Source: an uncultured Pelagibacteraceae bacterium (GTDB lineage: Bacteria; Pseudomonadota; Alphaproteobacteria; Pelagibacterales; Pelagibacteraceae). From it: 64,000 bases of DNA. The position numbers were made by a program, and so were the translations under genes. Shown here piece after piece: positions 9,916 through 18,767 of this stretch; the first letter of the stretch is position 1; every line of letters starts with the position of its first letter. The stretch is from positions 1-64,000 of the forward strand of contig CACKYY010000004.1 in NCBI GenBank assembly GCA_902604525.1, given 5' to 3'. Under the pieces are notes generated by a model. The model saw only the letters and a list, made by a program, of their open reading frames with translations. It searched no databases and was not told the DNA's origin.

Positions 9916-11271
9916 ATGAGTAGTGAAATATTAATTGTTGATGATAATGCAGATATTAGAAATATTATTAATGAACTTATTTTAGACGCAGGTTATAAAA
10001 CCAGACTAGCTGCTAATTACAACCAAGCCTTATCTGAAATTGATAAAAAATTACCTGATGTTGCTATTTTAGATGTTAAGTTAGATAAAGGAGATAACGA
10101 CGGAATAGAACTTCTTTCTCACATAAAGTCAAAAAATAAAGATGTCCCTGTAATTATAATTTCTGGTCATGCTAATATTGAAATGGCAGTAAAATCTTTA
10201 CATAAGGGTGCTTTTGAATTTATTGAAAAACCATTTGATAGTGAAAGGTTGCTAAATTTTGTTAAAAGAGCTGTTGAAAATTATAATCTTAAAAAAGAAA
10301 ATAAAGAATACGAAAGTAAACTTTTCTCATCTTATGACATCATAGGGAATAGTAAAAATATAACTAATATAAAAGATCAAATTAAAAAAATTTCAATTAC
10401 TGAAAGTAGAGTATTTATAAACGGTCCATCTGGATCAGGTAAGGAGTTGATTGCTAGAAAAATTCATAAAAATTCAAAAAGAAATAAAAACCTTTTTGTA
10501 ATTTTAAATGGAGCATTATTAGACTCTAATAAGTATGAGCTTGAGTTATTTGGTGAAGAAAAAGAAAATGGATCAATTTCATATGGCGCTTTAGAAAAAG
10601 CTAATGGTGGAACACTTTTAGTTGATCAAGTTTCTGAAATTCCTTTAGATATACAATCAAAAATACTTCGAGTTTTAACTGACCAAAAATTTAAACGTGT
10701 CAATGGTAGCAGTGATGTGACAGTAGATGTAAGATTAATGTGCTCATCAAGCAAGGATTTAAAAAAGGAAATTGAAATTGGCAACTTTAGAGAGGATCTT
10801 TTTCACAGAATAAATGTTTTTGAAATAAATATTGAACCACTAAGCCAAAGAATTTCTGACATTCCACTTTTAATAAATTATTTTTCAAAAAAAATATCTG
10901 AGAATTACAATATCAAAGAGTTAAATATCGACGAGAACAATAGTTATATTTTAAATCATAATTGGCACGGTAATGTTAGAGAGCTTAGAAATTTAATTGA
11001 AAGAATAGCGATATTGCAACCTGATACAAAAGATAAAATTTCAAATATTATTAAAGAATCTTTAAAAAATAATAATTTTGATGATCAAATTGCCGAAAAT
11101 AGCCTATCTGTGCCATTAAAAGAGGCTAGAGAAAAGTTTGAAAAAGAGTATTTAACTATCCAATTAAAAAAATTTAATGGAAATATTTCAAAGACAGCAA
11201 ACTTTGTTGGCATGGAACGAAGCGCACTACATAGAAAACTAAAAGGCTTAGGAATTAAAGAATTTAATTAA
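9916..11271 (+). CDS. ntrX: NtrX-type response regulator with degenerate AAA+ domain
   Basis: Response regulator of 451 residues, partner of NtrY. The receiver domain (about 1-120) has phospho-acceptor D53 in 'AILDVKL' and K105 in 'EKPF'. The AAA+ domain (about 140-370) has Walker A 'GPSGSGKE' (170-177) and 'FREDLFHR', but its Walker B reads 'LLVDQ' (D237, Q238) instead of the usual D-E, and there is no GAFTGA loop: 'GEEKENGSISYGALEKANGG' is shorter than in sigma-54 activators. A Fis-type HTH (about 420-447, 'NGNISKTANFVGMERSALHRKL') ends the protein. It probably binds DNA as a conventional regulator rather than activating sigma-54. Confidence 0.92.
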   Translation: MSSEILIVDDNADIRNIINELILDAGYKTRLAANYNQALSEIDKKLPDVAILDVKLDKGDNDGIELLSHIKSKNKDVPVIIISGHANIEMAVKSLHKGAFEFIEKPFDSERLLNFVKRAVENYNLKKENKEYESKLFSSYDIIGNSKNITNIKDQIKKISITESRVFINGPSGSGKELIARKIHKNSKRNKNLFVILNGALLDSNKYELELFGEEKENGSISYGALEKANGGTLLVDQVSEIPLDIQSKILRVLTDQKFKRVNGSSDVTVDVRLMCSSSKDLKKEIEIGNFREDLFHRINVFEINIEPLSQRISDIPLLINYFSKKISENYNIKELNIDENNSYILNHNWHGNVRELRNLIERIAILQPDTKDKISNIIKESLKNNNFDDQIAENSLSVPLKEAREKFEKEYLTIQLKKFNGNISKTANFVGMERSALHRKLKGLGIKEFN

Positions 11272-12662
11272 TGAACATTATTATATGTGGTGCAGGAAGG
11301 GTAGGGTTCACTATTGCCAAACAATTAAGTGAGCAAGGTCATTCTATAACTGTAATTGATACATCTAGTGAAGATATTCAAAAAATAGATGATGCTTTAG
11401 ATGTAAAAGCAATTGTTGGTAAGGCAACTTATCCAAGTATACTTGAAAAAGCTAATGCAGCAGAAACAGATATGATTATAGCTGTCACTAGAAACGATGA
11501 AATTAATATGGTTATATGTCAAATAGCTTTTTCTATTTTTAATATTCCAAAAAAAATTGCAAGAATAAGATCACAGGATTATTTAAATCCTAAGTTTACC
11601 ACGGTTTACAATAAAGAAAATTTACCAATTGATGTAATTATTTCTCCAGAACTTGAAATTGCAAAATCAATTCAAAGAAAGTTAGAGGCACCAGGGGCAA
11701 TAGATAGTGTACCATTTGCCGATAATAAAATACGATTGTTAGAAATTCTTATTAACGAGGGTTGTAGCTTAATTAATATAAAGCTTAAAGATCTAACAAA
11801 AAAATATCCTAATTTAAATGCAAATGTAATTGGAATTATTAGAGAAGATAAGTTTTTAATTCCAAAAAAAGAAGATAGTATTGGAAAAAATGATAAAATT
11901 TATGTAATTATAAATTCTTCACAAACAGCTCAAACCTTGGAAGCTTTTGGTCATACAGAAAAAGTATCAAAAAAAATTCTTATTGTAGGTGGTGGTAACA
12001 TTGGTTTTAATCTTGCGAAGAATATTGAGGAAACATTAGATGCTGCAAGAGTTAAAATTGTTGAAAAGGATAAAGAGCGAGCAGAATTCCTCGCATCAGA
12101 ATTAAACAATACAATAGTGATTAATGGTAATGGTTTAGATGAAGAAGTGTTAGCAGAAGCAAATTTAGAAGAAGCTGAAACCGTTCTTGCTTTGACAAAT
12201 GACGATGAAGATAACTTAATGGTTAGTGTTCTTGTCGAAAAATTTGCTAAAGATGAAAAAGAAATTGAGGACAAAAGAACTATGGCATTAGTTAACAAAC
12301 CTAATTATTCTTTATTGCAAGACTCTCTTAAAATTGATGATTTAATAGATCCAAGAATGAATACTGTTTCAAGTATATTAAAGCATGTTCATAAAGGTAC
12401 CATAGAAACTGCTTATACAATTTTGAATGGTGAATATGAAGTAATTGAAGCTGAAATTATTGAGACATCAGAGTTAATTAATAAACAGTTAAAGAATTCA
12501 AATTTGCCCGAAGAGGTTAGAATTGGTGCAGTTTTAAGAGGAGATAAAATAATAATACCTCGATCTGATTTTATTTTTTTAAAAGAGGATAAAGTTGTAT
12601 TTTTGGCAAATAAAGACTCTATTTCAGTAGTTGAAAATATTTTTAGAATTAGTTCAATCTAA
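11271..12662 (+). CDS. trkA: Trk potassium uptake regulatory subunit TrkA
   Basis: Cytoplasmic NAD-binding subunit that gates the Trk potassium transporter. The 463 residues contain two RCK modules. The first has the Rossmann motif 'IICGAGRVGFTIAKQL' at the very N terminus; the second has 'ILIVGGGNIGFNLAKNI' near residue 232. Each is followed by a TrkA-C region. It shares one base with the ntrX stop and lies 4 bases before trkH, forming ntrYX-trkAH, a gene order common in alphaproteobacteria. This clustering suggests potassium uptake is expressed together with NtrYX. Confidence 0.95.
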   Translation: MNIIICGAGRVGFTIAKQLSEQGHSITVIDTSSEDIQKIDDALDVKAIVGKATYPSILEKANAAETDMIIAVTRNDEINMVICQIAFSIFNIPKKIARIRSQDYLNPKFTTVYNKENLPIDVIISPELEIAKSIQRKLEAPGAIDSVPFADNKIRLLEILINEGCSLINIKLKDLTKKYPNLNANVIGIIREDKFLIPKKEDSIGKNDKIYVIINSSQTAQTLEAFGHTEKVSKKILIVGGGNIGFNLAKNIEETLDAARVKIVEKDKERAEFLASELNNTIVINGNGLDEEVLAEANLEEAETVLALTNDDEDNLMVSVLVEKFAKDEKEIEDKRTMALVNKPNYSLLQDSLKIDDLIDPRMNTVSSILKHVHKGTIETAYTILNGEYEVIEAEIIETSELINKQLKNSNLPEEVRIGAVLRGDKIIIPRSDFIFLKEDKVVFLANKDSISVVENIFRISSI

Positions 12663-12666
12663 TTAA

Positions 12667-14073
12667 ATGGCATTGTTTAGAGTTAAATATTTAAGTTTTT
12701 TTTTTATACTTGTATCTATATTTTCCTTTTTTAATATAATTTATTCTTATTATTTTAACTTATATCTTAATCTAAACACTTATTACGCAAGTTTAATAAT
12801 TTCAGGTTTAATAGGAATACTTTTTTATTACTTAAAATCAGATTTAAAAAAACCATCAATTTTTGAAAAGATTTTAACAGTATTACTTGGCTACATATTA
12901 ATACCTTTGATTTTATGTATTCCTTTTTATTTAAGTATTTATAATTTAACTTTTTTAAACTCAATTTTTGAGTCTGTGTCAGGATTTACTTCAACTGGTT
13001 TTACTATTTTTGAGAATATAAAACATGTAGACCAAGGTTTAATATTGTGGAGATCTTCAATTCAATGGATAGGAGGGTTATACTTTTTATTTTCGATAAT
13101 TTTTCTTATCGATATTTATGATGAAAGCTTAAAAAAATCATTAACAAATTTTTTATCTTTTAGTAGTTCTGAGATTTTGAAACAAACTATTAAAATTTTT
13201 CTTTTATATTCCATCTTAACAGTTTTTATTTTTATTGTTTTAAATATATTTGGTATCAGAACATTTAACTCTCTTAATCTTGCAATGACAGTTATTTCCT
13301 CTGGCGGTTTTTTACCTGATAATGAACTTTCAACTATATTATCAACGAATACTCAAATAATTATTTTTTCACTTTTAATGCTAATATCTTTCTTTAGTAT
13401 TTTTTTTACTTATAACTTATTTTTTTTACAAAAAAAAAATCTTAATTTTTTTTATGAAGACATTCATTTATTTTTATATTTTTTAATATTAGTAAGTATA
13501 TTTTTTATTTTTTTTAGTTATGATAAAAATTTTTCATTTAATTTTTTAAGTGTAGTTAGTAGCATTTCAAATATTGGTGTATCTCTTGAAGTAGAACAAA
13601 AAAATTTAAACATGTTCTATTTAATACTGGTAATGATTGGGGGTTCTTTTTTATCAACAAGTTCAGGATTAAGGTTTTTAAAAATATATTCCCTTTTTAA
13701 ATATTCAATTAATCAAATTCTTTCTTTTAGTAAACCTAATAAAGTTTTTATGAATAAGCTTATTTTTTCTAAAATTAATTTTGACACAGCTGATATTAAT
13801 AAATATTTTTTAACAGTTTTAATATTTATTATTTCTCTTTTTGCATTAACGATTTTATTATCCTTGAGCAATATCGAGTTTGAAAATGCATTTAAATTGG
13901 CTGTATTAACCTTAATGAATACTGTAAATTCCTCTACTTATGGAATGACTGATTTTGACTTTCAAAACTTACATTTTTTAACTAAATATTTTCTTATTTT
14001 TTTTATGATTATAGGAAGGGTTGAATTTTTATCTTTGTTATTGATAGCTAAAAAATTTCTTTTTAAATACTAA
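12667..14073 (+). CDS. trkH: Trk potassium uptake membrane subunit TrkH
   Basis: Polytopic membrane channel of the Trk K+ uptake system, 468 residues, extremely hydrophobic and rich in Phe, Leu and Ile. Selectivity-filter-like segments are visible: 'ESVSGFTSTGFTIFENI' near residues 103-119, 'TVISSGGFLPD', 'SSISNIGVSLE', and 'NTVNSSTYGMTDFDF' near the C terminus. 'RSSIQWIGGLYFLF' is the typical pore-helix neighbour. It pairs with TrkA just upstream. It is followed after about 30 bases by tRNA-Arg, so the operon ends here. Confidence 0.93.
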   Translation: MALFRVKYLSFFFILVSIFSFFNIIYSYYFNLYLNLNTYYASLIISGLIGILFYYLKSDLKKPSIFEKILTVLLGYILIPLILCIPFYLSIYNLTFLNSIFESVSGFTSTGFTIFENIKHVDQGLILWRSSIQWIGGLYFLFSIIFLIDIYDESLKKSLTNFLSFSSSEILKQTIKIFLLYSILTVFIFIVLNIFGIRTFNSLNLAMTVISSGGFLPDNELSTILSTNTQIIIFSLLMLISFFSIFFTYNLFFLQKKNLNFFYEDIHLFLYFLILVSIFFIFFSYDKNFSFNFLSVVSSISNIGVSLEVEQKNLNMFYLILVMIGGSFLSTSSGLRFLKIYSLFKYSINQILSFSKPNKVFMNKLIFSKINFDTADINKYFLTVLIFIISLFALTILLSLSNIEFENAFKLAVLTLMNTVNSSTYGMTDFDFQNLHFLTKYFLIFFMIIGRVEFLSLLLIAKKFLFKY

Positions 14074-14104
14074 TTTAGTATTATAACAGTATCATAATAT
14101 TTGT

Positions 14105-14181
14105 GCGCCCTTAGCTCAGCTGGATAGAGCATCGGTTTTCTAAACCGAGGGTCGGAGGTTCGAATCCTCCAGGGCGCGCCA
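14105..14181 (+). tRNA. tRNA-Arg (anticodon TCT)
   Basis: A 77-base cloverleaf with 7-bp acceptor GCGCCCT/AGGGCGC, D arm 'AGCTCAGCTGGATAGAGC', anticodon stem TCGGT/ACCGA enclosing the loop TTTCTAA (anticodon TCT), and T arm 'GGAGGTTCGAATCCTCC'. The 3' CCA (14179-14181) is encoded. It reads AGA/AGG codons; AGA is the dominant arginine codon in this AT-rich genome. Confidence 0.97.
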
Positions 14182-14277
14182 TCTTGTTCATTTTAGGTCA
14201 TAATTATGCAGAAATTTATCTTGATGGTAAATATTTAACATGCTTAAATTATGAATATTCAAAAGTAATTTTGAATT

Positions 14278-14291
14278 ATTTGTTAACAAAT
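14278..14291. promoter_or_regulatory. 14-bp perfect palindrome in the aapJ leader (possible operator)
   Basis: ATTTGTTAACAAAT is a perfect inverted repeat centred 26 bases before the aapJ start and just upstream of its ribosome binding site. About ten bases earlier, TTCAAAA-GTAA-TTTTGAA (about 14256-14273) forms a second short hairpin. Either could be a regulator site or simply a hairpin in the leader. No protein can be assigned from sequence alone. Confidence 0.3.
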
Positions 14292-14310
14292 AAAAACAAA
14301 AGGAAGAATA

Positions 14311-15351
14311 ATGTTTAAATACTTAAAACAATTAACTTCTTTAGTAGCAATGGTTGCTGTGTTGTTTACTTTTACAACAGAAACTATGGCTGCTAAAAAA
14401 TCTAAGACACTTAAAAACACTCAAAAAAAGGGTTTTGTAAGATGTGGAGTATCTCAAGGTCTTCCAGGATTTTCTAATGCTGACGCTGCAGGAAATTGGA
14501 CTGGTGTTGACGTTGACGTATGTAGAGCAGTAGCTGCAGCGGTACTAGGTGATGCAAGTAAAGTAAAATACACACCACTAAGTGCTAAAGAAAGATTTAC
14601 AGCTTTAACTTCTGGTGAGATTGATATCTTATCAAGAAACACAACTTGGACTCTTTCAAGAGATGCTGATATCGGACTTACTTTCGTTGGAGTAAACTTC
14701 TACGATGGTCAAGGCTTTATGGTTAGAAAAAGTTCTGGTATTACTTCAACAGACCAATTCAAAAATGGTATCTCAGCTTGTACAAATATTGGTACAACAA
14801 CAGAGTTAAACATGAGAGACTTCTTTAATTCTAGAGGAATTTCTTATGAGCCAGTAGCTTTTGAAAAAGCTGATGAAGTCGTAGCTGCTTATGATGCTGG
14901 TAGATGTGATACTTACACTACTGATAAATCAGGTTTAGCTGCACAAAGAACTAAAATGTCTAATCCAGATGAGCACATCGTGTTACCTGAAACTATTTCA
15001 AAAGAGCCATTAGGCCCTGTTGTTAGACAAGGTGACTCAGTATGGGAAGATATCGTAAGATGGTCTTTAAATACTATGATCGAAGCTGAGGAGTATGGAA
15101 TTACTTCAGGCAATGCTGATATGATGAAAACTTCAGATAATCCAGCAATCAAAAGATTAGTTGGTTCTGAAGGTGAATTAGGTGCTGCATTCGGTCTTGA
15201 TAATGATTGGAGTTACAGAATAATCACTCAGGTTGGTAATTATGGTGAAAGTTATAAAAGAAATATAGCTGATACTGGAATTTTACCAGACAGAGGTCCA
15301 AACGAGTTATGGACTAAAGGCGGAATTTTATACGTTCCACCTGCAAGATAA
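14311..15351 (+). CDS. aapJ: General L-amino acid ABC transporter, periplasmic binding protein
   Basis: Periplasmic receptor of the broad-range amino acid transporter AapJQMP. The 346-residue product has a signal peptide (basic start, hydrophobic 8-23, cleavage near 'TMAA-KK'). The mature part begins 'GFVRCGVSQGLPGFSNADAAGNWTGVDVDVCRAVAAAVLGD', typical of the family 3 solute-binding fold, and continues with 'DILSRNTTWTLSRD', the AapJ signature. A clear Shine-Dalgarno (AAAGGA at 14298-14303, 7 bases before ATG) and less AT-skewed codons indicate high expression, expected in SAR11, where binding proteins are abundant. A strong terminator follows before the permease genes. Confidence 0.96.
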   Translation: MFKYLKQLTSLVAMVAVLFTFTTETMAAKKSKTLKNTQKKGFVRCGVSQGLPGFSNADAAGNWTGVDVDVCRAVAAAVLGDASKVKYTPLSAKERFTALTSGEIDILSRNTTWTLSRDADIGLTFVGVNFYDGQGFMVRKSSGITSTDQFKNGISACTNIGTTTELNMRDFFNSRGISYEPVAFEKADEVVAAYDAGRCDTYTTDKSGLAAQRTKMSNPDEHIVLPETISKEPLGPVVRQGDSVWEDIVRWSLNTMIEAEEYGITSGNADMMKTSDNPAIKRLVGSEGELGAAFGLDNDWSYRIITQVGNYGESYKRNIADTGILPDRGPNELWTKGGILYVPPAR

Positions 15352-15375
15352 TTGTAATTAAAACAATTTTAAAAA

Positions 15376-15402
15376 GGGCTAGATTTATCTAGCCCTTTTT
15401 TT
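15376..15402 (+). terminator. Intrinsic terminator/attenuator between aapJ and aapQ
   Basis: GGGCTAGA-TTTA-TCTAGCCC (15376-15395) is a perfect 8-bp stem with a 4-base loop followed directly by seven T residues. It lies 24 bases after the aapJ stop and 24 bases before aapQ. In this position it likely lets only part of transcription continue, giving excess binding protein over permease (inference). Confidence 0.9.
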
Positions 15403-15425
15403 AATATTAAATATATTCGCTTTTA

Positions 15426-16571
15426 ATGAAGCTTAAAAAAATTCTCCCTCAACTAGCAACCTTATTTGTTGTAGTTCTTATCTTTGGTTTTTTTACCATG
15501 AACGCACAGCTTAATATGGAAAATAGAGGGATAGACTTTGGATATGGATTTCTTACACAGGAGTCTTCATTTGACGTTCAGTTTTCATTAATTGAGTATA
15601 GTGGTTCAGACAGTTATGGGAGAGCATATTTAGTAGGTCTTTTAAATACTCTTTTGGTTTCAGTTTTAGGAATTATTATATGTACTATTATCGGAGTTAT
15701 AATTGGTATTGCAAGACTTTCACCAAATTACCTAATTAGAACTACAGCAGCCTGGTATGTTGAATTTTTTAGAAACATACCTCTACTTTTACAAATTTTC
15801 TTTTGGTATTATGCAGCATTGAGAGCATTACCATTACCTCAAGATGCGGAAGCTATTTTTGGTGCATCATATTTAACAATTAAAGGTTTTTATACCCCAT
15901 CTTTGATTTGGGAAAATTTAGATATTTTTATTTATTCAGTTATTGCTGCTATAGTTGCAATAGTATTTGTAAGAATTCATGCTAAAAAACTTAGAGAAAA
16001 CCAAGGGAAACACTTACCTGTTTTAAATATTTCAATAGCTATTCTTTTTGTATTACCACTTCTAACATTTTTGTTTGGCGGAGTTAATGTAGGATATGAA
16101 ACACCAGAACTTAAACAGTTGGCAAAAACATCATTTAAGTTTGAAGGTGGTTTGAGCATACCGCCTGAACTATTGTCATTAGTTATAGCTTTATCACTTT
16201 ATACAGCAACATTTGTCGCTGAATGTGTAAGAGCGGGTATTCAGGGTGTTGGAAAAGGTCAAAGAGAAGCAGCCGCATCTATTGGTTTAAATAGAAAACA
16301 AGTTTTAAATTTAATTATTATGCCTCAAGCACTAAGGATAATAATTCCACCAACAACTAATCAATATTTAAACTTAACTAAAAACTCATCATTAGCTGCT
16401 GCTATAGCATATCCTGATTTAGTTTTGGTTTTTGCTGGTACAGCATTGATGCAAACAGGAAAGGCAATTGAGATTGTTTCAATTACAATGCTTACATATT
16501 TAACTTTAAGTTTATCAATTTCATTTTTTATGAATTGGTATAACGCTAAAATCGCAATCGTAGAAAAATAA
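15426..16571 (+). CDS. aapQ: General L-amino acid ABC transporter permease AapQ
   Basis: Inner-membrane permease of 381 residues, first of the two Aap permeases. An N-terminal helix (about 8-27) is followed by several more. The cytoplasmic EAA loop 'GIQGVGKGQREAAASIGLNRKQVLNLIIMPQALRIIIPP' near residues 276-314 docks the ATPase. 'VEFFRNIPLLLQIFFWY' is the conserved His/Glu/Gln-type permease motif, and the long insert between helices is typical of AapQ. It shares one base with aapM, so both permease halves are translated from one message. Confidence 0.95.
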   Translation: MKLKKILPQLATLFVVVLIFGFFTMNAQLNMENRGIDFGYGFLTQESSFDVQFSLIEYSGSDSYGRAYLVGLLNTLLVSVLGIIICTIIGVIIGIARLSPNYLIRTTAAWYVEFFRNIPLLLQIFFWYYAALRALPLPQDAEAIFGASYLTIKGFYTPSLIWENLDIFIYSVIAAIVAIVFVRIHAKKLRENQGKHLPVLNISIAILFVLPLLTFLFGGVNVGYETPELKQLAKTSFKFEGGLSIPPELLSLVIALSLYTATFVAECVRAGIQGVGKGQREAAASIGLNRKQVLNLIIMPQALRIIIPPTTNQYLNLTKNSSLAAAIAYPDLVLVFAGTALMQTGKAIEIVSITMLTYLTLSLSISFFMNWYNAKIAIVEK

Positions 16572-17842
16572 TGAGCACATTAAATTTATTAAATCCCTCA
16601 AAAGATAATCTACAAAGTAATTTGTATTTAGGATCCTTTTTAGTTGGAATTTCTTTATTAGATGTATTTCTTAACTCATTTTTAAAATTAAATGTTACCT
16701 CTTTTTTACCATCAATTATAAGTATAATTTTACCCTTTTTATTAGGAATGTTTGGTCTTCATTTAATGAGGATTGAATTTTCAGGAATAAAAAACCTAGA
16801 TAGGTTAAATAAAAATATTAATACAAACAATTTTAATGCAGCATTAACTTTACTAATTATTTTTTTAATTATTAAAGCAATACCACCTGTAATGAGTTGG
16901 ATGATCTTGGATGCTAATATTTCAGGTGACTCAAAAGATGCATGTACAGGTTCGGGTGCTTGTTGGACTTATATAAAAGTTTGGTTTAAAAGATTTATGT
17001 ATGGCATGTATCCAAATGAACAAATTTGGAGAGTGAACTTAGCATTTATTTTTTTAGTTGTTTTAGCTTTCGTTGGTTTTATAACTCCACAAAAGTATAG
17101 AAACTTTCTAACCTTATATTACGTTGTAATATACCCAATCATTGCCTTTATATTGATTTATTATTTAATATCTGGTGGTGAATTCGGTTTAGAGTGGGTT
17201 GAAACTGGTGCATGGGGAGGTTTATCACTTACTTTTATTGTTTCTTTTTTTAGTTTAATTTTTTGCTTTCCTTTAGGTATGGCTCTTGCTTTGGGAAGAA
17301 GAACTGAATTACCAATAATAAAATATGTATCAGTTGGTTTTATAGAGTTTTGGAGAGGTGTTCCTTTAATTACAGTTTTGTTTATGTCTTCTGTGATGTT
17401 TCCAATGTTTTTGCCTGAAGATTTTTTTATGGATAAGCTTGTTAGAGTAATCATTGCTATTTCTTTGTTTGAAGCAGCTTATGTTGCAGAGGTTATCAGA
17501 GGTGGTCTTCAAGCTCTTCCTAGAGGTCAATACGATGCAGCGAAGTCTTTAGGTATGGGTTATTGGAAAATGCATATTTTTGTAATATTACCTCAAGCAT
17601 TAAAATTAGTTATACCAGGAATGGCAAATACATTTTTAGCATTAGTGAAAGATACTCCCTTAATTTTTGTAGTAGGTTTAGCAGAACTTGCTGGAATGTT
17701 GCAAATGGCTAAAACAAATCCAAAATGGTTGGGTTATGCAATGGAGGGATATGTTTTTGCAGCGATAATTTTCTGGATTATTTGTTACGCAATGAGTAAA
17801 TATAGCTATAATTTAGAACTCAAATATAAAACTGATAGGTAA
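16571..17842 (+). CDS. aapM: General L-amino acid ABC transporter permease AapM
   Basis: Second permease of the Aap system, 423 residues with many hydrophobic helices. The motif 'GFIEFWRGVPLITVLFMSSVMFPMFLPE' and the EAA loop 'GGLQALPRGQYDAAKSLGMGYWKMHIFVILPQALKLVIPG' are clear. The N-terminal third, carrying extra helices before the permease core, is typical of AapM. It forms a heterodimer with AapQ and is followed 3 bases later by the ATPase gene aapP. Confidence 0.95.
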   Translation: MSTLNLLNPSKDNLQSNLYLGSFLVGISLLDVFLNSFLKLNVTSFLPSIISIILPFLLGMFGLHLMRIEFSGIKNLDRLNKNINTNNFNAALTLLIIFLIIKAIPPVMSWMILDANISGDSKDACTGSGACWTYIKVWFKRFMYGMYPNEQIWRVNLAFIFLVVLAFVGFITPQKYRNFLTLYYVVIYPIIAFILIYYLISGGEFGLEWVETGAWGGLSLTFIVSFFSLIFCFPLGMALALGRRTELPIIKYVSVGFIEFWRGVPLITVLFMSSVMFPMFLPEDFFMDKLVRVIIAISLFEAAYVAEVIRGGLQALPRGQYDAAKSLGMGYWKMHIFVILPQALKLVIPGMANTFLALVKDTPLIFVVGLAELAGMLQMAKTNPKWLGYAMEGYVFAAIIFWIICYAMSKYSYNLELKYKTDR

Positions 17843-17845
17843 TAA

Positions 17846-18580
17846 ATGTCTGAAGCAATTATACAAATCAAAGATGTAAATAAGTGGTTTGGTGACTTTC
17901 AAGTTTTAAGTGGAATTAATCTTGAGGTAATGCCTAAAGAGAAAATTGTAGTATGTGGCCCATCAGGATCAGGTAAATCAACTTTAATTAGATGTATTAA
18001 CCGACTGGAGGAACATCAGGAAGGCAATATAATTATTGATGGTACTGAAATTTCAGAAGATACTAAAAATATTGAACAAGTAAGAGCTGAAGTTGGTATG
18101 GTTTTTCAACAATTTAATTTATTTCCACATTTATCTATTCTAGACAATTGTACTCTTGCGCCTATTTGGGTTAAAAAATTACCTAAGAAAGAAGCTGAAG
18201 AATTAGCATTAAAACATTTAGAAAGAGTGCAAATACTAGACCAAGCTCAAAAATTTCCAGGACAACTTTCTGGAGGGCAACAACAACGTGTTGCAATTGC
18301 AAGAGCTTTGTGCATGGAGCCAAAAATTATGTTATTTGATGAGCCAACATCAGCACTAGACCCTGAAATGATTAAAGAAGTTCTAGATGTAATGGTGAAC
18401 CTAGCAAACCAAGGTATGACAATGATTGTTGTTACACATGAAATGGGATTTGCTAAAGAAGTAGCAGATAGTATGATTTTTATGGATGAAGGAAAGATAG
18501 TAGAAAAGGCTGATACAAAAGAGTTTTTTGCTAATCCTAAAAATGAGAGAACTAAGCTATTTTTAAGTCAAATTTTATAA
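17846..18580 (+). CDS. aapP: General L-amino acid ABC transporter ATP-binding protein AapP
   Basis: The 244-residue ATPase that powers the AapQM permease. It has Walker A 'GPSGSGKST', Q loop '[12 protein letters not shown]', ABC signature '[15 protein letters not shown]', Walker B '[14 protein letters not shown]' and the switch histidine in '[14 protein letters not shown]'. Sequence class is the polar amino acid (GlnQ/HisP-like) family. It is the last gene of aapJQMP; no strong hairpin terminator is evident after the stop. Confidence 0.96.
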   Translation: MSEAIIQIKDVNKWFGDFQVLSGINLEVMPKEKIVVCGPSGSGKSTLIRCINRLEEHQEGNIIIDGTEISEDTKNIEQVRAEVGMVFQQFNLFPHLSILDNCTLAPIWVKKLPKKEAEELALKHLERVQILDQAQKFPGQLSGGQQQRVAIARALCMEPKIMLFDEPTSALDPEMIKEVLDVMVNLANQGMTMIVVTHEMGFAKEVADSMIFMDEGKIVEKADTKEFFANPKNERTKLFLSQIL

Positions 18581-18701
18581 AAAACATAAATACTAGACTA
18601 ATCTTTCATCTGATAAATCAAGCTTAATATATGTTTTTATCATCAACTTATGCTTGACAGGTTTTAAAATTACTTAAAAAACCTTATAAATATAAAAATT
18701 T

Positions 18702-18732
18702 TTCTGTTGCAGGGTATTTAAATATTCTGTTG
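18702..18732. promoter_or_regulatory. Direct repeats TTCTGTTG upstream of the XRE gene (possible operators)
   Basis: The octamer TTCTGTTG occurs at 18702-18709 and again at 18725-18732, a spacing of 23 bases or about two helical turns, just upstream of the XRE regulator. A TTGACA hexamer at 18654-18659 lies further upstream but without a well-placed -10. Autoregulatory binding by the XRE protein is a guess from position only. Confidence 0.25.
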
Positions 18733-18767
18733 AATGAGATTTTAAAATTTAATTAAGAGGGGTCTTA

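Noticed and set aside
10540-10600. Missing GAFTGA loop in NtrX as a novel feature
   Set aside because: Loss of GAFTGA is known for NtrX of other alphaproteobacteria; only the Walker B change is kept as a finding.
14105-14181. Integration site at tRNA-Arg
   Set aside because: No integrase gene and no repeated tRNA 3' end are found nearby.
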